NCBI GenBank assembly: GCA_023383015.1
Contig: JAHDXW010000027.1
Coordinates: 1 to 56,813, forward strand
Reading direction: 5' to 3'
DNA length: 56,813 bases
From: Paracoccaceae bacterium
GTDB lineage: Bacteria > Pseudomonadota > Alphaproteobacteria > Rhodobacterales > Rhodobacteraceae
Below the pieces are notes generated by a model. The model saw only the letters and a program-made list of their open reading frames with translations. It made no database searches and was not told the origin of the DNA. Shown in pieces: positions 36,509-45,616 of this stretch (position 1 is the first letter of the stretch; each line of letters starts with the position of its first letter). The translations under genes and the position numbers were made by a program.

Positions 36509-36511
36509 GGC

Positions 36512-37009
36512 TCAGCCGCCCCGTCCCGACGGGCCAAGCGCAAGCTCCGCGGCGCGCCACAGATGCGCCAGGCCCATCCCGGTCAGCGCCACCACCAGTG
36601 CGGCGCGCAGGTTGCCGTAGGTCAGCGGAATGGCGGACATCTGCTGTGTCGCGGCGCGGGCGATGGTCGGCGCGGCCGACAGCGCGATGTAGGCCATCAC
36701 CGCCGCGGCGCCGAGCTGCAGGATGATCTCCCAGCGGCCCGCGGGCTCTGCCTCGCCGACCGGATCGTGGCCGAACAGGTCGACACGGAAGTGCTGTCCC
36801 GTCAGCGACACGGCGATCATGCCCACGGCAACGCCCCAGACGAACAGCACCCGCGAGGTTTCGCTCACCCAGACCAGGTTCATCCCTGCCGCCCGTGCCG
36901 CAACATTGACGGTCAGCAGCAGCAGGATGGCCGCGCCGAGGGCGCCCGCGACGCCCATGCAGAGCCCCGCCAGCCGGCGGCGCCCGCGGATCAGCGCGGC
37001 CGGGGACAT
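36512..37009 (-). CDS. dctQ: TRAP transporter small permease (DctQ)
   Basis: A 165-residue membrane protein with four helices (about 14-36, 44-64, 90-112, 130-150), matching the small TRAP subunit. The family-typical WVSETSRVLFVWGVAVGMIAVSLTGQHFRVDLF lies in the centre. The ATG at 37009 is 10 bases after the dctP stop; a longer in-frame extension into dctP is unsupported. The Shine-Dalgarno is weak, suggesting translational coupling to dctP. Confidence 0.9.
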   Translation of the reverse strand: MSPAALIRGRRRLAGLCMGVAGALGAAILLLLTVNVAARAAGMNLVWVSETSRVLFVWGVAVGMIAVSLTGQHFRVDLFGHDPVGEAEPAGRWEIILQLGAAAVMAYIALSAAPTIARAATQQMSAIPLTYGNLRAALVVALTGMGLAHLWRAAELALGPSGRGG

Positions 37010-37019
37010 CGCCGGTCGC

Positions 37020-38051
37020 TCAGTCCGCGAGGTCGACAATGACGCGATAGGTCTCGGCGCCGAGTTGCTCGGGCCCGATCCGGTCGAGGATCGGACGCGC
37101 CGCCGCACGGAAGGCCGCCACGTCGGATTCCACGATCTCGGTGCCGCCGGCGGCCGTAATGCTGGCGATCACCTCGGCCTCGACCCGAGCAGTCGCCTCT
37201 GCGGCGACCCCTTGGCCTTCTTTCAGCAGGTCGGTCATCAGAACGCGCAGCCCGTCGGGCAGCCCGTCCCACCAGTCCGTGTTGACGTAGATGTACTCGG
37301 GCGCCAGGACGTGGCCGGTCAGGCTGATGTATTCCTGAACCTCCTGGATGGAGAAGCCGGCAATCGTCGGCAGCGGATTCTCCTGCGCCTGGATCAGCCC
37401 GGCCTGGAGGCTGGAATAGACCTCGCCGAAGCCCATCGCCACCGCATCCGCACCGAGCTCGGCGAAGGTATTGAACAGGATCGGGATCTGCGGCACCCGG
37501 ATGCGCAGGCCGGCAAGGTCGGCCGGGGTGCGCACGGGACGGCCGTTGCTGGTGATGTGGCGGGGCGCGCGCGGATAGGCCATCAGAACGGACACGCCAC
37601 GTTCGGCGGTCAGCGCGGCATTCCATCCCTGCGCCATCTCGCTGTCGAGCACCCGCTGGACATGCGCGAAGCTCGTGAACAGCCACGGGGCATAGAACGA
37701 GTTGTAGTTGGCGTTGATGCCGAAGCCGGAGGCGTGCATGTGCACCGTCCCGTCCGAGAGCTGCTCGAAGACCTCGAGATCCTGGCCGAGCTGGCCCGAG
37801 GGGAAGAACTCGGCCGTCACCCGCCCGCCGGTTTCTGCGGCAAGCCGGTCGATGAAGTGCTGCACTCCCTGGCCGAGCGGCTCGCTGGGCGAGACCGTCA
37901 TCGTCACGCGAAACGTCAGGCGGGGCCAGTCCTGCGCCTCGGCCATCGACGCCGGCAGCGCAAGTTGCGCGGCCGCGGCTAGCGTGGCGCCCAGCAGGAC
38001 CCGACGCAGACGGTTCGGCATGGCACGGTTCGAGGTGAGGCGGTGGTCCAT
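37020..38051 (-). CDS. dctP: TRAP transporter substrate-binding protein (DctP)
   Basis: A 343-residue periplasmic solute-binding protein with a signal peptide (cleavage near MAEA|Q, about residue 39). Family features: FFPSGQLGQDLEVFEQLSDGTVHM, a segment ending RIRVPQIPILFNTFAELGADAVAMGFGEVYSSLQAGLIQAQENPLPTI with the carboxylate-binding Arg and ligand-pocket residues, and EYIYVNTDWWDGLPDGLR. The ATG at 38051 has GAGGAAAG upstream. First gene of the nine-gene operon, so its ligand is the operon's substrate, most likely an organic acid (family knowledge). Confidence 0.94.
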   Translation of the reverse strand: MDHRLTSNRAMPNRLRRVLLGATLAAAAQLALPASMAEAQDWPRLTFRVTMTVSPSEPLGQGVQHFIDRLAAETGGRVTAEFFPSGQLGQDLEVFEQLSDGTVHMHASGFGINANYNSFYAPWLFTSFAHVQRVLDSEMAQGWNAALTAERGVSVLMAYPRAPRHITSNGRPVRTPADLAGLRIRVPQIPILFNTFAELGADAVAMGFGEVYSSLQAGLIQAQENPLPTIAGFSIQEVQEYISLTGHVLAPEYIYVNTDWWDGLPDGLRVLMTDLLKEGQGVAAEATARVEAEVIASITAAGGTEIVESDVAAFRAAARPILDRIGPEQLGAETYRVIVDLAD

Positions 38052-38389
38052 GTTCTTTCCTCGCTGCTGGAGGGATTCCGGTGGGTGTGAACGCTTGTTC
38101 CACACTCCGCCTCACAGGAGATACAAAATTTCGCTGATTGTCAACCATCCTACGGTCGACCAGACTTCACCGCGCAGTCCGCCAGCGTCGAGAAGGCTCA
38201 ACGAGGTCCGTCGCGTTACCGCTTCCGCCCGGACCGATGCCCGGGCGACAGCAGCCACCCGCACCCCAGCCCGGTCGGCGCCTCTCGCCCCGACAGGTTT
38301 CTGACGTGTCGCGACACGTCCGCCGGCCGGCCGCCACGGACGCGTGCCGGCGGCCGCGGGTCAGTCCTGCAACGCCCCCCTCCCCTGGC
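38052..38389. other. Regulatory region upstream of dctP
   Basis: About 338 bases between the dctP start and the end of the metallophosphoesterase gene. No supported gene. It contains the palindrome at 38085..38105 and a GGTCGACC palindrome at 38154..38161, and an A+T-richer patch (38121..38150) that would suit a minus-strand promoter for the TRAP operon. Confidence 0.5.
38085..38105. promoter_or_regulatory. Candidate GntR/FCD operator upstream of dctP
   Basis: GTGTGAAC and GTTCCACAC flank GCTT: an inverted repeat with one extra base in the right arm and a perfect core GAAC-GCTT-GTTC. It sits 34 to 54 bases before the dctP start, where a repressor would block transcription. The operon encodes a GntR/FCD regulator. 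Binding is inferred. Confidence 0.4.
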
Positions 38390-40183
38390 TCAGGGCCCTG
38401 CCACACCCGCGGACGGGGCGGGCGCAACGCCTTCAACCCGGAGCGCGGCCAGCGACCGTGCCGCGGCACGGGGGTTGAACTGCCCGTCGTAGAGCCCGTT
38501 GCGCGGAAAGTAGCCGCGATCGAGGTCCTCGAGCGTGTCGAAGATGAGGACCGGGCGCGCGGGATGGGCCCGTGCGGCCTGCACCGCCTCAACGACGCGC
38601 CGGTCGGTCGCAGCATCGTCGGTGACCCGCGTGGCCGGGTCGGCATCGCCGAGCGCAAGATAGACCACCGCCGTACCGCGCGCCGGAAGGGCCGCGATCG
38701 CCGTCACCGGGGACTCGCCGGGCGCGACGCGGAAGACGGCGCCGGCTGCGCCCGCACCCAGCACCTCGGACAGCAGCGCCGCATCGGCGGCGGTGAAGCC
38801 GTGGCCGATGACATGGGTGAAGGACGACCCGCTGGCCCGGACATCGGCCGAGGTCCAGAGCCTGGAGGCCACGACCGCCACCCCCGCCGCCTCGGCCACA
38901 CTGCGCCAGGCGGCAACCAGTCCGGGCAGCCGGTCGGCGCGGGCGATCACCTCGATCCGCGCCAGCGCCCCGGGAAGGCTCGCGATGGCCGAGCCCACCG
39001 CCTGGTCGGGTGGAGCAACAGCGAAGGGCTGGAAGCGCTGCCCCATCCGCGCCAGGTCGCCCATGCGCGCGCGCGTCGCGGGGTCCGTCAGGTCGTCGAG
39101 CGGCAGCCGAAGGTCGGTCAGTCCCGCCTCCTGCAGGGCCATCACAAGGTAGTCGTTCCGCGCGGACTTGCGGCGGAACTCGTCGACCACGCCGGTATAG
39201 GGAATGACCTGCGGTTCGGCCCAGCCCTGACGCAGGTCGACGCCGAGCGCCGGCGCACTGCGCCGGGCAGGGCGCGACAGCGGTGCCACCGCCGGCGCGG
39301 CCTCGCCCTCGCGCAGGCTGGCGCCGTGGCTGCGACGCATCCGCAGGCTGTAGCCGCCCGGATCGACGTCGACCAGGTAGTAGCCGAGCTTGGCCGCGTC
39401 GTTGCGCCCATGCTCCTGGCCCGCGGCCGGCGGCGTCCGGAACAGGTGGCTGTAGTCCAGCCGGATCGCCGAGAGCGCCGGGATCACGTGCTGCAGCGGC
39501 CCCTCCGGGGCCAGCGAGGTGTGGAAGATGTTGTGGACATGGGCGGCAAAGACCGCCTCGACCCGGTGCGCGACCAGCAGCGCCCGCAGCCGCTCGCGCG
39601 GGGCGGGGGCGAGGTTGTCGTAGTGCTCGGCCTCGTCGGCCCGGGTCAGGAACAGGGGATAGTGGGTGAGGAAGAAGACCCGCTTCCCCCGGCCGGCGGC
39701 GAGTTCGCCCTCCAGCCACCGCCACTGTGCCTCGTCCTCGGGCAGACCCGAGCCGAGGATCGGGTCGGCATGCAGGATGAACCGGCAGCCCGCGTGATCG
39801 AAGGCCTGCCAGAGCAGGCCGAAACCTTGCCTGTAGGCCGCCAGGAAGCGGGCACTGGCGGGGTGGGCGGGCATCCAGTCAACCGGCTTGTCCCCGATGT
39901 CGTGGTTGCCCGGCAGGCAGTAGAGGGGCGGCACAAGGCCCGCGAAGATCGCGCGGAAGCGGGCGGCGGCCGCATCGTGGCCGGGCTGGGTGGGGATCGG
40001 GTGGACCATGTCGCCCAGATGCACCACGAAGGCGGGCCGGTCCGCGTTGAGCGCGGCGACCGCCCAGCGGGCTCGCTCGTTCGCCAGCCGGTTGGCTGCC
40101 CAGGGCGACCCGCTCTCGCCGTCCACAGGGTTGACATGGGTGTCGGCGATGACGGCGAAGGTGAAGAGGGTGATGTCGGTCAT
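38390..40183 (-). CDS. Calcineurin-like metallophosphoesterase with a large unrecognised C-terminal region
   Basis: A 597-residue protein without signal peptide. Residues 1-260 are a complete metallophosphoesterase domain: Asp14-x-His16 (IADTHVN), GDMVHP with Asp58, GNHD with Asn93-His94, then THYP and AAHVHN. Residues about 330-597 are not a domain I recognise. They alternate short strands and helices with turns such as VVASRLWTSAD, THVIGHGFTAADAA and PVLIFDTLEDLDRGY, and could be an alpha/beta (TIM-barrel-like) module, perhaps a second phosphodiesterase fold. Substrate unknown. It lies 257 bases after the oxidase operon on the same strand. Confidence 0.78.
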   Translation of the reverse strand: MTDITLFTFAVIADTHVNPVDGESGSPWAANRLANERARWAVAALNADRPAFVVHLGDMVHPIPTQPGHDAAAARFRAIFAGLVPPLYCLPGNHDIGDKPVDWMPAHPASARFLAAYRQGFGLLWQAFDHAGCRFILHADPILGSGLPEDEAQWRWLEGELAAGRGKRVFFLTHYPLFLTRADEAEHYDNLAPAPRERLRALLVAHRVEAVFAAHVHNIFHTSLAPEGPLQHVIPALSAIRLDYSHLFRTPPAAGQEHGRNDAAKLGYYLVDVDPGGYSLRMRRSHGASLREGEAAPAVAPLSRPARRSAPALGVDLRQGWAEPQVIPYTGVVDEFRRKSARNDYLVMALQEAGLTDLRLPLDDLTDPATRARMGDLARMGQRFQPFAVAPPDQAVGSAIASLPGALARIEVIARADRLPGLVAAWRSVAEAAGVAVVASRLWTSADVRASGSSFTHVIGHGFTAADAALLSEVLGAGAAGAVFRVAPGESPVTAIAALPARGTAVVYLALGDADPATRVTDDAATDRRVVEAVQAARAHPARPVLIFDTLEDLDRGYFPRNGLYDGQFNPRAAARSLAALRVEGVAPAPSAGVAGP

Positions 40184-40440
40184 GCGCTTGCGGTCGTGGT
40201 CTCGTGCCAGGAGGTGGTCGGTCGTTGACGGGCCTGGGGCCCCGCGCCCCGTCCCTGCATGCTACGCCCCGGAGCGGCAGGGCGGCCAGCGCCCGTGGTT
40301 TCGCAGGACGGAGGGACGAGGTCGCATCGCGCGCGGTCGCCGCCGGGGAACCGCGCGGGCTTGCCTGCCGGAAGCCGGCGCGGCCTCGGCCCGGCCGGGG
40401 CCAGCCCCAGGGAGGGGACCGGCCGCCGGGAAGGCCTCGG

Positions 40441-41589
40441 TCAGGTCGCGGCTTGAAGTGAGGTGAAGCGGCCGACCGAGAACGGAGCGAGGTCGACATC
40501 GGTCGACCCCGTCGCGATCAGTTCGGCCATGATCGACCCCATGCCGAGCCCCAGCTGGAAACCATGCCCCGAGAATCCGAAGGCATAGTAGAGCCCCTCG
40601 TGCAGCTGTGACCTGCCGACCACCGGAATGTCGTCCGGCATCCGCGCCTCGAGGCCCGCCCAGGTTCTGACGATGCTGGTCTCGGCCATGATCGGGAACA
40701 GCGAGATGCACGCCTGCGCCGACATCCGGAGCGGATGGAAGACGGTCTCGGCGCGGTTGGTCGCCGGATCCGGCAGCCCGGGGCGACCGCCGCCGATCAC
40801 CACCGTCCCGTTGGGCATCTGCTTGAAGGACAGCGGCACCCCCGCCGCCCCAACCACCGCGTGACAGAACGGCCGCAGCCGCGAGGTGACCAGCATCATC
40901 GGCGCGAAGGGGATGATCGGCACCGGCTCGCCCAGTGCTGCAGCAAGCTGCCCCGACCAGACACCGCCGGTCAGCAGCAACCGCGGAGCCGCGAATGTGC
41001 CCTCGGGCGTCGTCACCTGCCAGTCGCCGCCGCGGTCGCGCGCCACCTGCTCGGCCAGCACCCCTTCATGGAAGCGCGCCCCCAGCGCCTTCGCCTTCCT
41101 CTGGATCGCGAAGGTCGTCTGGTAGGGTTGGGCAAACCCGTCGTCCAGGCAGGCGATGGCACCGATGACCTCGTCGGACAGGCTGTGGATGTGCTGACGG
41201 ATCTCGTTGCTGCCGATGATCACCTCATGGCTGTAGCCGAGCGCCTGCATCTGCGCGACGCGGGCACGCATCAACGCGAGGTCGGCCTCGGTCCGGGCCA
41301 GCCGCATCTGGGGCGCCACCTGGAAGCCGCAGTCGTCGTCCAGAAAGTCGGCCACGCCGTGCCAGATGGCCATGGAGCGGAGCGAGATCGGTACCTCGGC
41401 CAGATGGCGCCCGAGGCGCCGGACACCGCCGGCATTCACGCCCGAGGCGTGGCGGCCTACGCTGTCCTTCTCGAGCACGATTACCGACATGCCGCGCTGC
41501 GCAAGATAGAGCGCTGCCGAACAGCCGTGGATGCCGCCGCCGATGATGACGATATCGGCCCGCCGGGTAGGACGCGATGGCGCGTTCAT
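40441..41589 (-). CDS. FAD-dependent amine/opine dehydrogenase, beta-type subunit (DAO family)
   Basis: A 382-residue DAO/glycine-oxidase-fold flavoprotein. FAD motif IVIIGGGIHGCSAALYLAQRG (13-33), ASGVNAGGVRRLGRH flavin loop, and C-terminal GLYYAFGFSGHGFQLGLGMG. It resembles OoxB, HcnC and the beta subunit of D-hydroxyproline dehydrogenase, which work with the two genes upstream. It oxidises the C-N bond of an amino acid, imino acid or opine. The ATG at 41589 overlaps the preceding stop (ATGA). Last gene of the ABC/deacylase/dehydrogenase operon. Exact substrate not readable. Confidence 0.85.
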   Translation of the reverse strand: MNAPSRPTRRADIVIIGGGIHGCSAALYLAQRGMSVIVLEKDSVGRHASGVNAGGVRRLGRHLAEVPISLRSMAIWHGVADFLDDDCGFQVAPQMRLARTEADLALMRARVAQMQALGYSHEVIIGSNEIRQHIHSLSDEVIGAIACLDDGFAQPYQTTFAIQRKAKALGARFHEGVLAEQVARDRGGDWQVTTPEGTFAAPRLLLTGGVWSGQLAAALGEPVPIIPFAPMMLVTSRLRPFCHAVVGAAGVPLSFKQMPNGTVVIGGGRPGLPDPATNRAETVFHPLRMSAQACISLFPIMAETSIVRTWAGLEARMPDDIPVVGRSQLHEGLYYAFGFSGHGFQLGLGMGSIMAELIATGSTDVDLAPFSVGRFTSLQAAT

Positions 41590-42986
41590 GGCTCTCTTGC
41601 CTCCACTTCGGGCCCGATCACGGGATATGCGGCCAGTTCGGTCAGCGGCACCGGTTTCAGCGGCGGCCGGATGCGATAGTAGTCGGCCCGGTCGGGAAGG
41701 GCGCCCTGCGCCGCGGCGATGATGGTCGACACCGCAACCCCGCACACCCTGCCCTGGCAGGGGCCCATTCCGGTCCGGATCAGCGACTTGACCTGGTTGG
41801 GGCCGGGCGCGCCAAGGCGGACCGCGGCCCTGACCGTGCCCGCCGTCACCTCCTCGCAGCGGCAGACGATCGTCGAGTCGGCGGGGTTCAGGATCGCCGG
41901 GTCGGGCGCGTAGAACGCCTCGAGGAAGGGGCGGACGGCAAGGTCGCGGTCGAGTTCGGCGCGCAGCGCACCGATCCTTCCGTCGTCGGGCCGGCCCGCA
42001 CGGACCGCGAGATCCAGGCCGACGATGCGACCCTGCAGAGCGGCGGCCCTGGCACCGCCGATCCCGCCGGCGTCGCCGACGACATGCAGCCAGGGAACGC
42101 TCGTCCGGAAGTGGGCGTCCAGAACCGGGCGGAAGCAGTGCTGGGCGGCGTCCCAGACATGATCGCAACGCAGCAGGCGGCTGATCTGCTGGTTGGGGAT
42201 GACGCCCTGGTGGAGGCCGACCGCGCTGCATGCGATGCGGTGCTCGCGGCCGCCGGCCCGGAAGCGCAGGCCCGTGACTGCGGCGCCACCTTCAACTTCA
42301 AGCGCTTCGGCATGCGCGTGAACCGCCACCCCGGCCCGTCGGACCGCGGCGATCAGGCCGAGGCCCTTGCGGAGGTAGCCCGCACTGCGCAGGGCACCCG
42401 GCAGCCGCGACAGTGCCGCCGACATCCTGCCCTTCGGCACCGTTTCGACCACCGCCCGCGGCGGCGCCCCCGCTGCGACAAGCTGGGAGGCCACCAGCCA
42501 CAGTAGCGGACCCGCGCCGGCAAGGACGAGGTCGTCCTCGACCACCGCGGAGGTCTTGAGCAGGATCTGCAGCGCCCCGACGGTGGTCACGCCGGGCAGC
42601 GTCCAGCCCGGAATCGGGCAGGGGCGCTCGAGCGCGCCGGTGGCTGCGACGATGCTTGCCGCGCGCAGGCAGGCGATCGCGCCGCCGCGCGAGAAGTCGA
42701 TCAGCCGGTCGGTGCCGATGTTCCACACCGAGGCACCCGGCAGATATTCGGCCGGCGACGCCCTGAACGCCGCAACCAGCGCGCGGCCTTCGGCATAGTC
42801 ACGGCCGAGGATGTGCATGAGGCCCGCATCCGCCCCCTCGACGGCACGATAGATCTGGCCGCCCGGCGCCGGCTGCTCGTCCAGCAACACGACCGACAGC
42901 CCCGCACCGGCCGCCTCGGTCGCGGCGGCAAGGCCTGCCGGGCCGGCACCGATCACCGCCACATCAACTTCACGGATCATCTTCAT
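41586..42986 (-). CDS. NAD(P)/FAD-type dehydrogenase, alpha-type subunit with C-terminal [2Fe-2S] BFD-like domain
   Basis: A 466-residue OoxA/HcnB/hydroxyproline-dehydrogenase alpha-like flavoprotein. N-terminal FAD motif VIGAGPAGLAAA (11-22) and LDEQPAPGGQIYRAV, a second dinucleotide fold (LAGAGPLLWLVA), and VVGDAGGIGGARAAALQGRIVG. The C-terminal bacterioferritin-ferredoxin-like cluster site has Cys375-x-Cys377 and Cys410-x4-Cys415. It relays electrons from the beta subunit to quinone or another acceptor. The ATG at 42986 overlaps the stop of the small ferredoxin-like gene. Confidence 0.87.
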   Translation of the reverse strand: MKMIREVDVAVIGAGPAGLAAATEAAGAGLSVVLLDEQPAPGGQIYRAVEGADAGLMHILGRDYAEGRALVAAFRASPAEYLPGASVWNIGTDRLIDFSRGGAIACLRAASIVAATGALERPCPIPGWTLPGVTTVGALQILLKTSAVVEDDLVLAGAGPLLWLVASQLVAAGAPPRAVVETVPKGRMSAALSRLPGALRSAGYLRKGLGLIAAVRRAGVAVHAHAEALEVEGGAAVTGLRFRAGGREHRIACSAVGLHQGVIPNQQISRLLRCDHVWDAAQHCFRPVLDAHFRTSVPWLHVVGDAGGIGGARAAALQGRIVGLDLAVRAGRPDDGRIGALRAELDRDLAVRPFLEAFYAPDPAILNPADSTIVCRCEEVTAGTVRAAVRLGAPGPNQVKSLIRTGMGPCQGRVCGVAVSTIIAAAQGALPDRADYYRIRPPLKPVPLTELAAYPVIGPEVEAREP

Positions 42987-43279
42987 CCCTCGCCGTCGTC
43001 CAGGATTGCCGCCATGCGGCGGACATCCATGCCCGGTGCGACCTCGGTCATGCAGGCCTGCCGACCTGCCACGCCGTCGATGCTCACCATGCAGTCGAAA
43101 CACGCACCCATCAGGCAGTAGGGGCCGCGCGGCGCCCCCGACACCGCGCTCGCGCGGAGGTTGCGGTGGCCCGCGGCAAGAAGTGCTGCCGCCACCGTAT
43201 CGCCCGCCGATGCCTCCACCGCCATCCCCTCGAAGGAGAAGCGCACCGCCGTGCCGGTGCCTGCCAGTCGTCTAGCCAT
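42983..43279 (-). CDS. Small (2Fe-2S)-binding subunit of the amine/opine dehydrogenase
   Basis: A 98-residue plant-type ferredoxin-like protein of the HcnA/sarcosine-oxidase-alpha N-terminal type. Four cluster ligands are seen: Cys55, Cys60, Cys63 (CLMGACFDCMV) and Cys76 (GRQACMT). The ATG at 43279 is preceded by GGAG. It forms the third subunit of the complex with the two downstream genes, as in D-hydroxyproline dehydrogenase or hydrogen cyanide synthase. An upstream in-frame extension is unconserved. Confidence 0.88.
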   Translation of the reverse strand: MARRLAGTGTAVRFSFEGMAVEASAGDTVAAALLAAGHRNLRASAVSGAPRGPYCLMGACFDCMVSIDGVAGRQACMTEVAPGMDVRRMAAILDDGEG

Positions 43280-43393
43280 TGCGCTGTCGCTCCAACCGGG
43301 CTCTCGGGCCGGCCCGCCCACGTGATTCTTTCCCGGTGAACGAGCCGGCGGCCCGCTTCCCGCCCCGCCATCGGCGATTCGCCCGACCGCCGC

Positions 43394-44362
43394 TCATGCC
43401 CGCAGCGTCCCGGTATTGGCCAGGAACTGCCCCTGCGCGAGATGGACCTGGTGGGTCTGGCGCAGGACGTGGCCCGCCGTGCGGCTGGCAACGTCGATGA
43501 TGTCGCCCGACCCGCCGGCGAGGGGATGAATCCGGGCGATGACCTGCCCGGCGGCGACGATGTCGCCAAGCGCGCAGAGGTGCTCGACAAGGCCCGCCCG
43601 CGGCGCCACGACCTGGTTCTCGGGGCCGACCGTGACATGCACGCCCTGGAACGGGATCGCCGGCAGATGCGGGCTCAGCACGCCGGCGGCGGCCAGTCCG
43701 CGCAGGATGCCGTCACGCATGATGGCCAGCTCACGCGGGTCCAGCCGCCCGCCGCCCCCTCCCTCGATCTCGACCGAGGCGATGTCCGCACGGAGCGCGG
43801 CGCCGCAGGCGGTGCTGTCGATCCCCTGCAGATGCTCGATGTAGTGGTATCCCCACGCCTCCAGGATCCGGTCAAGCGCCGCCGGGCCGATCCTGCAGCG
43901 GGCGTTGCTGAAGCCGAAGACCATCGGCACGACCGTCGCATCCCGCCCCCCCGCGTGGACATCGACCAGGAGGTCCGCGAGCGGAAACAGATGCCCGGCG
44001 AGAAGAGCCGCGAGCTGATCGGTCGGCGAGCCTGCGCTCTGGCCGGGAAAGACCCGGTTCATGTTCTTGCCGTCATCGGCAGAGACGCGGCCGCCCTGCT
44101 GGCTGGCGGGGAAGTTGAGCGACGGAACGATGATCAGCCGCCCGCTCACCGCGTCGGTCCCGATCGTGTCGGCCAGCGCGCGCAGCACGATCTGTGCCTC
44201 GTACTCGTCGCCGTGGACGCCACCGGTCAGCACAACCGTCGGACCCTCGCCGTTGCTGATGCAGCAGAGGGTCTCGGGCACTACACCCGCCCTGACCCCC
44301 GCCGGCACCGCGATCGGGTACCGATGCTTTCCCCGGCGCCCGGGATCGAAATCGATCAGCAT
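43394..44362 (-). CDS. Succinylglutamate desuccinylase / aspartoacylase family deacylase
   Basis: A 322-residue zinc-dependent deacylase of the M14-like aspartoacylase family. Zinc ligands His50 and Glu53 in GGVHGDEYE and His136 in VDVHAGG; the substrate motif KNMNRVFPG at 99-107; catalytic Glu near 198 in SVEIEGGGGG. The C-terminal beta-barrel (about 240-322) resembles the DoeB/AstE type. It removes an acyl group from an N-acyl amino acid. Placed between the importer and the dehydrogenase genes, it probably frees the amine that the dehydrogenase oxidises. A strong hairpin separates it from the ATPase gene upstream. Confidence 0.9.
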   Translation of the reverse strand: MLIDFDPGRRGKHRYPIAVPAGVRAGVVPETLCCISNGEGPTVVLTGGVHGDEYEAQIVLRALADTIGTDAVSGRLIIVPSLNFPASQQGGRVSADDGKNMNRVFPGQSAGSPTDQLAALLAGHLFPLADLLVDVHAGGRDATVVPMVFGFSNARCRIGPAALDRILEAWGYHYIEHLQGIDSTACGAALRADIASVEIEGGGGGRLDPRELAIMRDGILRGLAAAGVLSPHLPAIPFQGVHVTVGPENQVVAPRAGLVEHLCALGDIVAAGQVIARIHPLAGGSGDIIDVASRTAGHVLRQTHQVHLAQGQFLANTGTLRA

Positions 44363-44426
44363 TGCTCTTCCTTTCCACCGTCTGGTCCGGCCGGATCCCG
44401 ACCGCTACACGCATCTGCTGCGGGCC

Positions 44427-44447
44427 CGCGGCCGGTCTCCGGCCGCG
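44427..44447 (-). other. Intercistronic hairpin between ABC ATPase and deacylase genes
   Basis: A perfect 9-bp stem (CGCGGCCGG / CCGGCCGCG) with a three-base loop lies in the 162-base gap between the two genes, with no T run. It may protect or process the upstream importer mRNA and so set unequal expression of importer and enzymes. Function inferred. Confidence 0.4.
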
Positions 44448-44524
44448 CCCCGTGCCTCCCGGGCGTCTCCCCGGGCCTTACCGCCCCGCCCGCCGCGCCG
44501 GCCTCAACGCCTCAGCGTCCCGCC

Positions 44525-45612
<1,088 letters not shown>

Positions 45613-45616
<4 letters not shown>

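Noticed and set aside
41590-42231. Upstream extension of the beta-dehydrogenase frame to 42231.
   Set aside because: FAD motif begins just after the ATG at 41589, which overlaps the previous stop; the rest is shadow.
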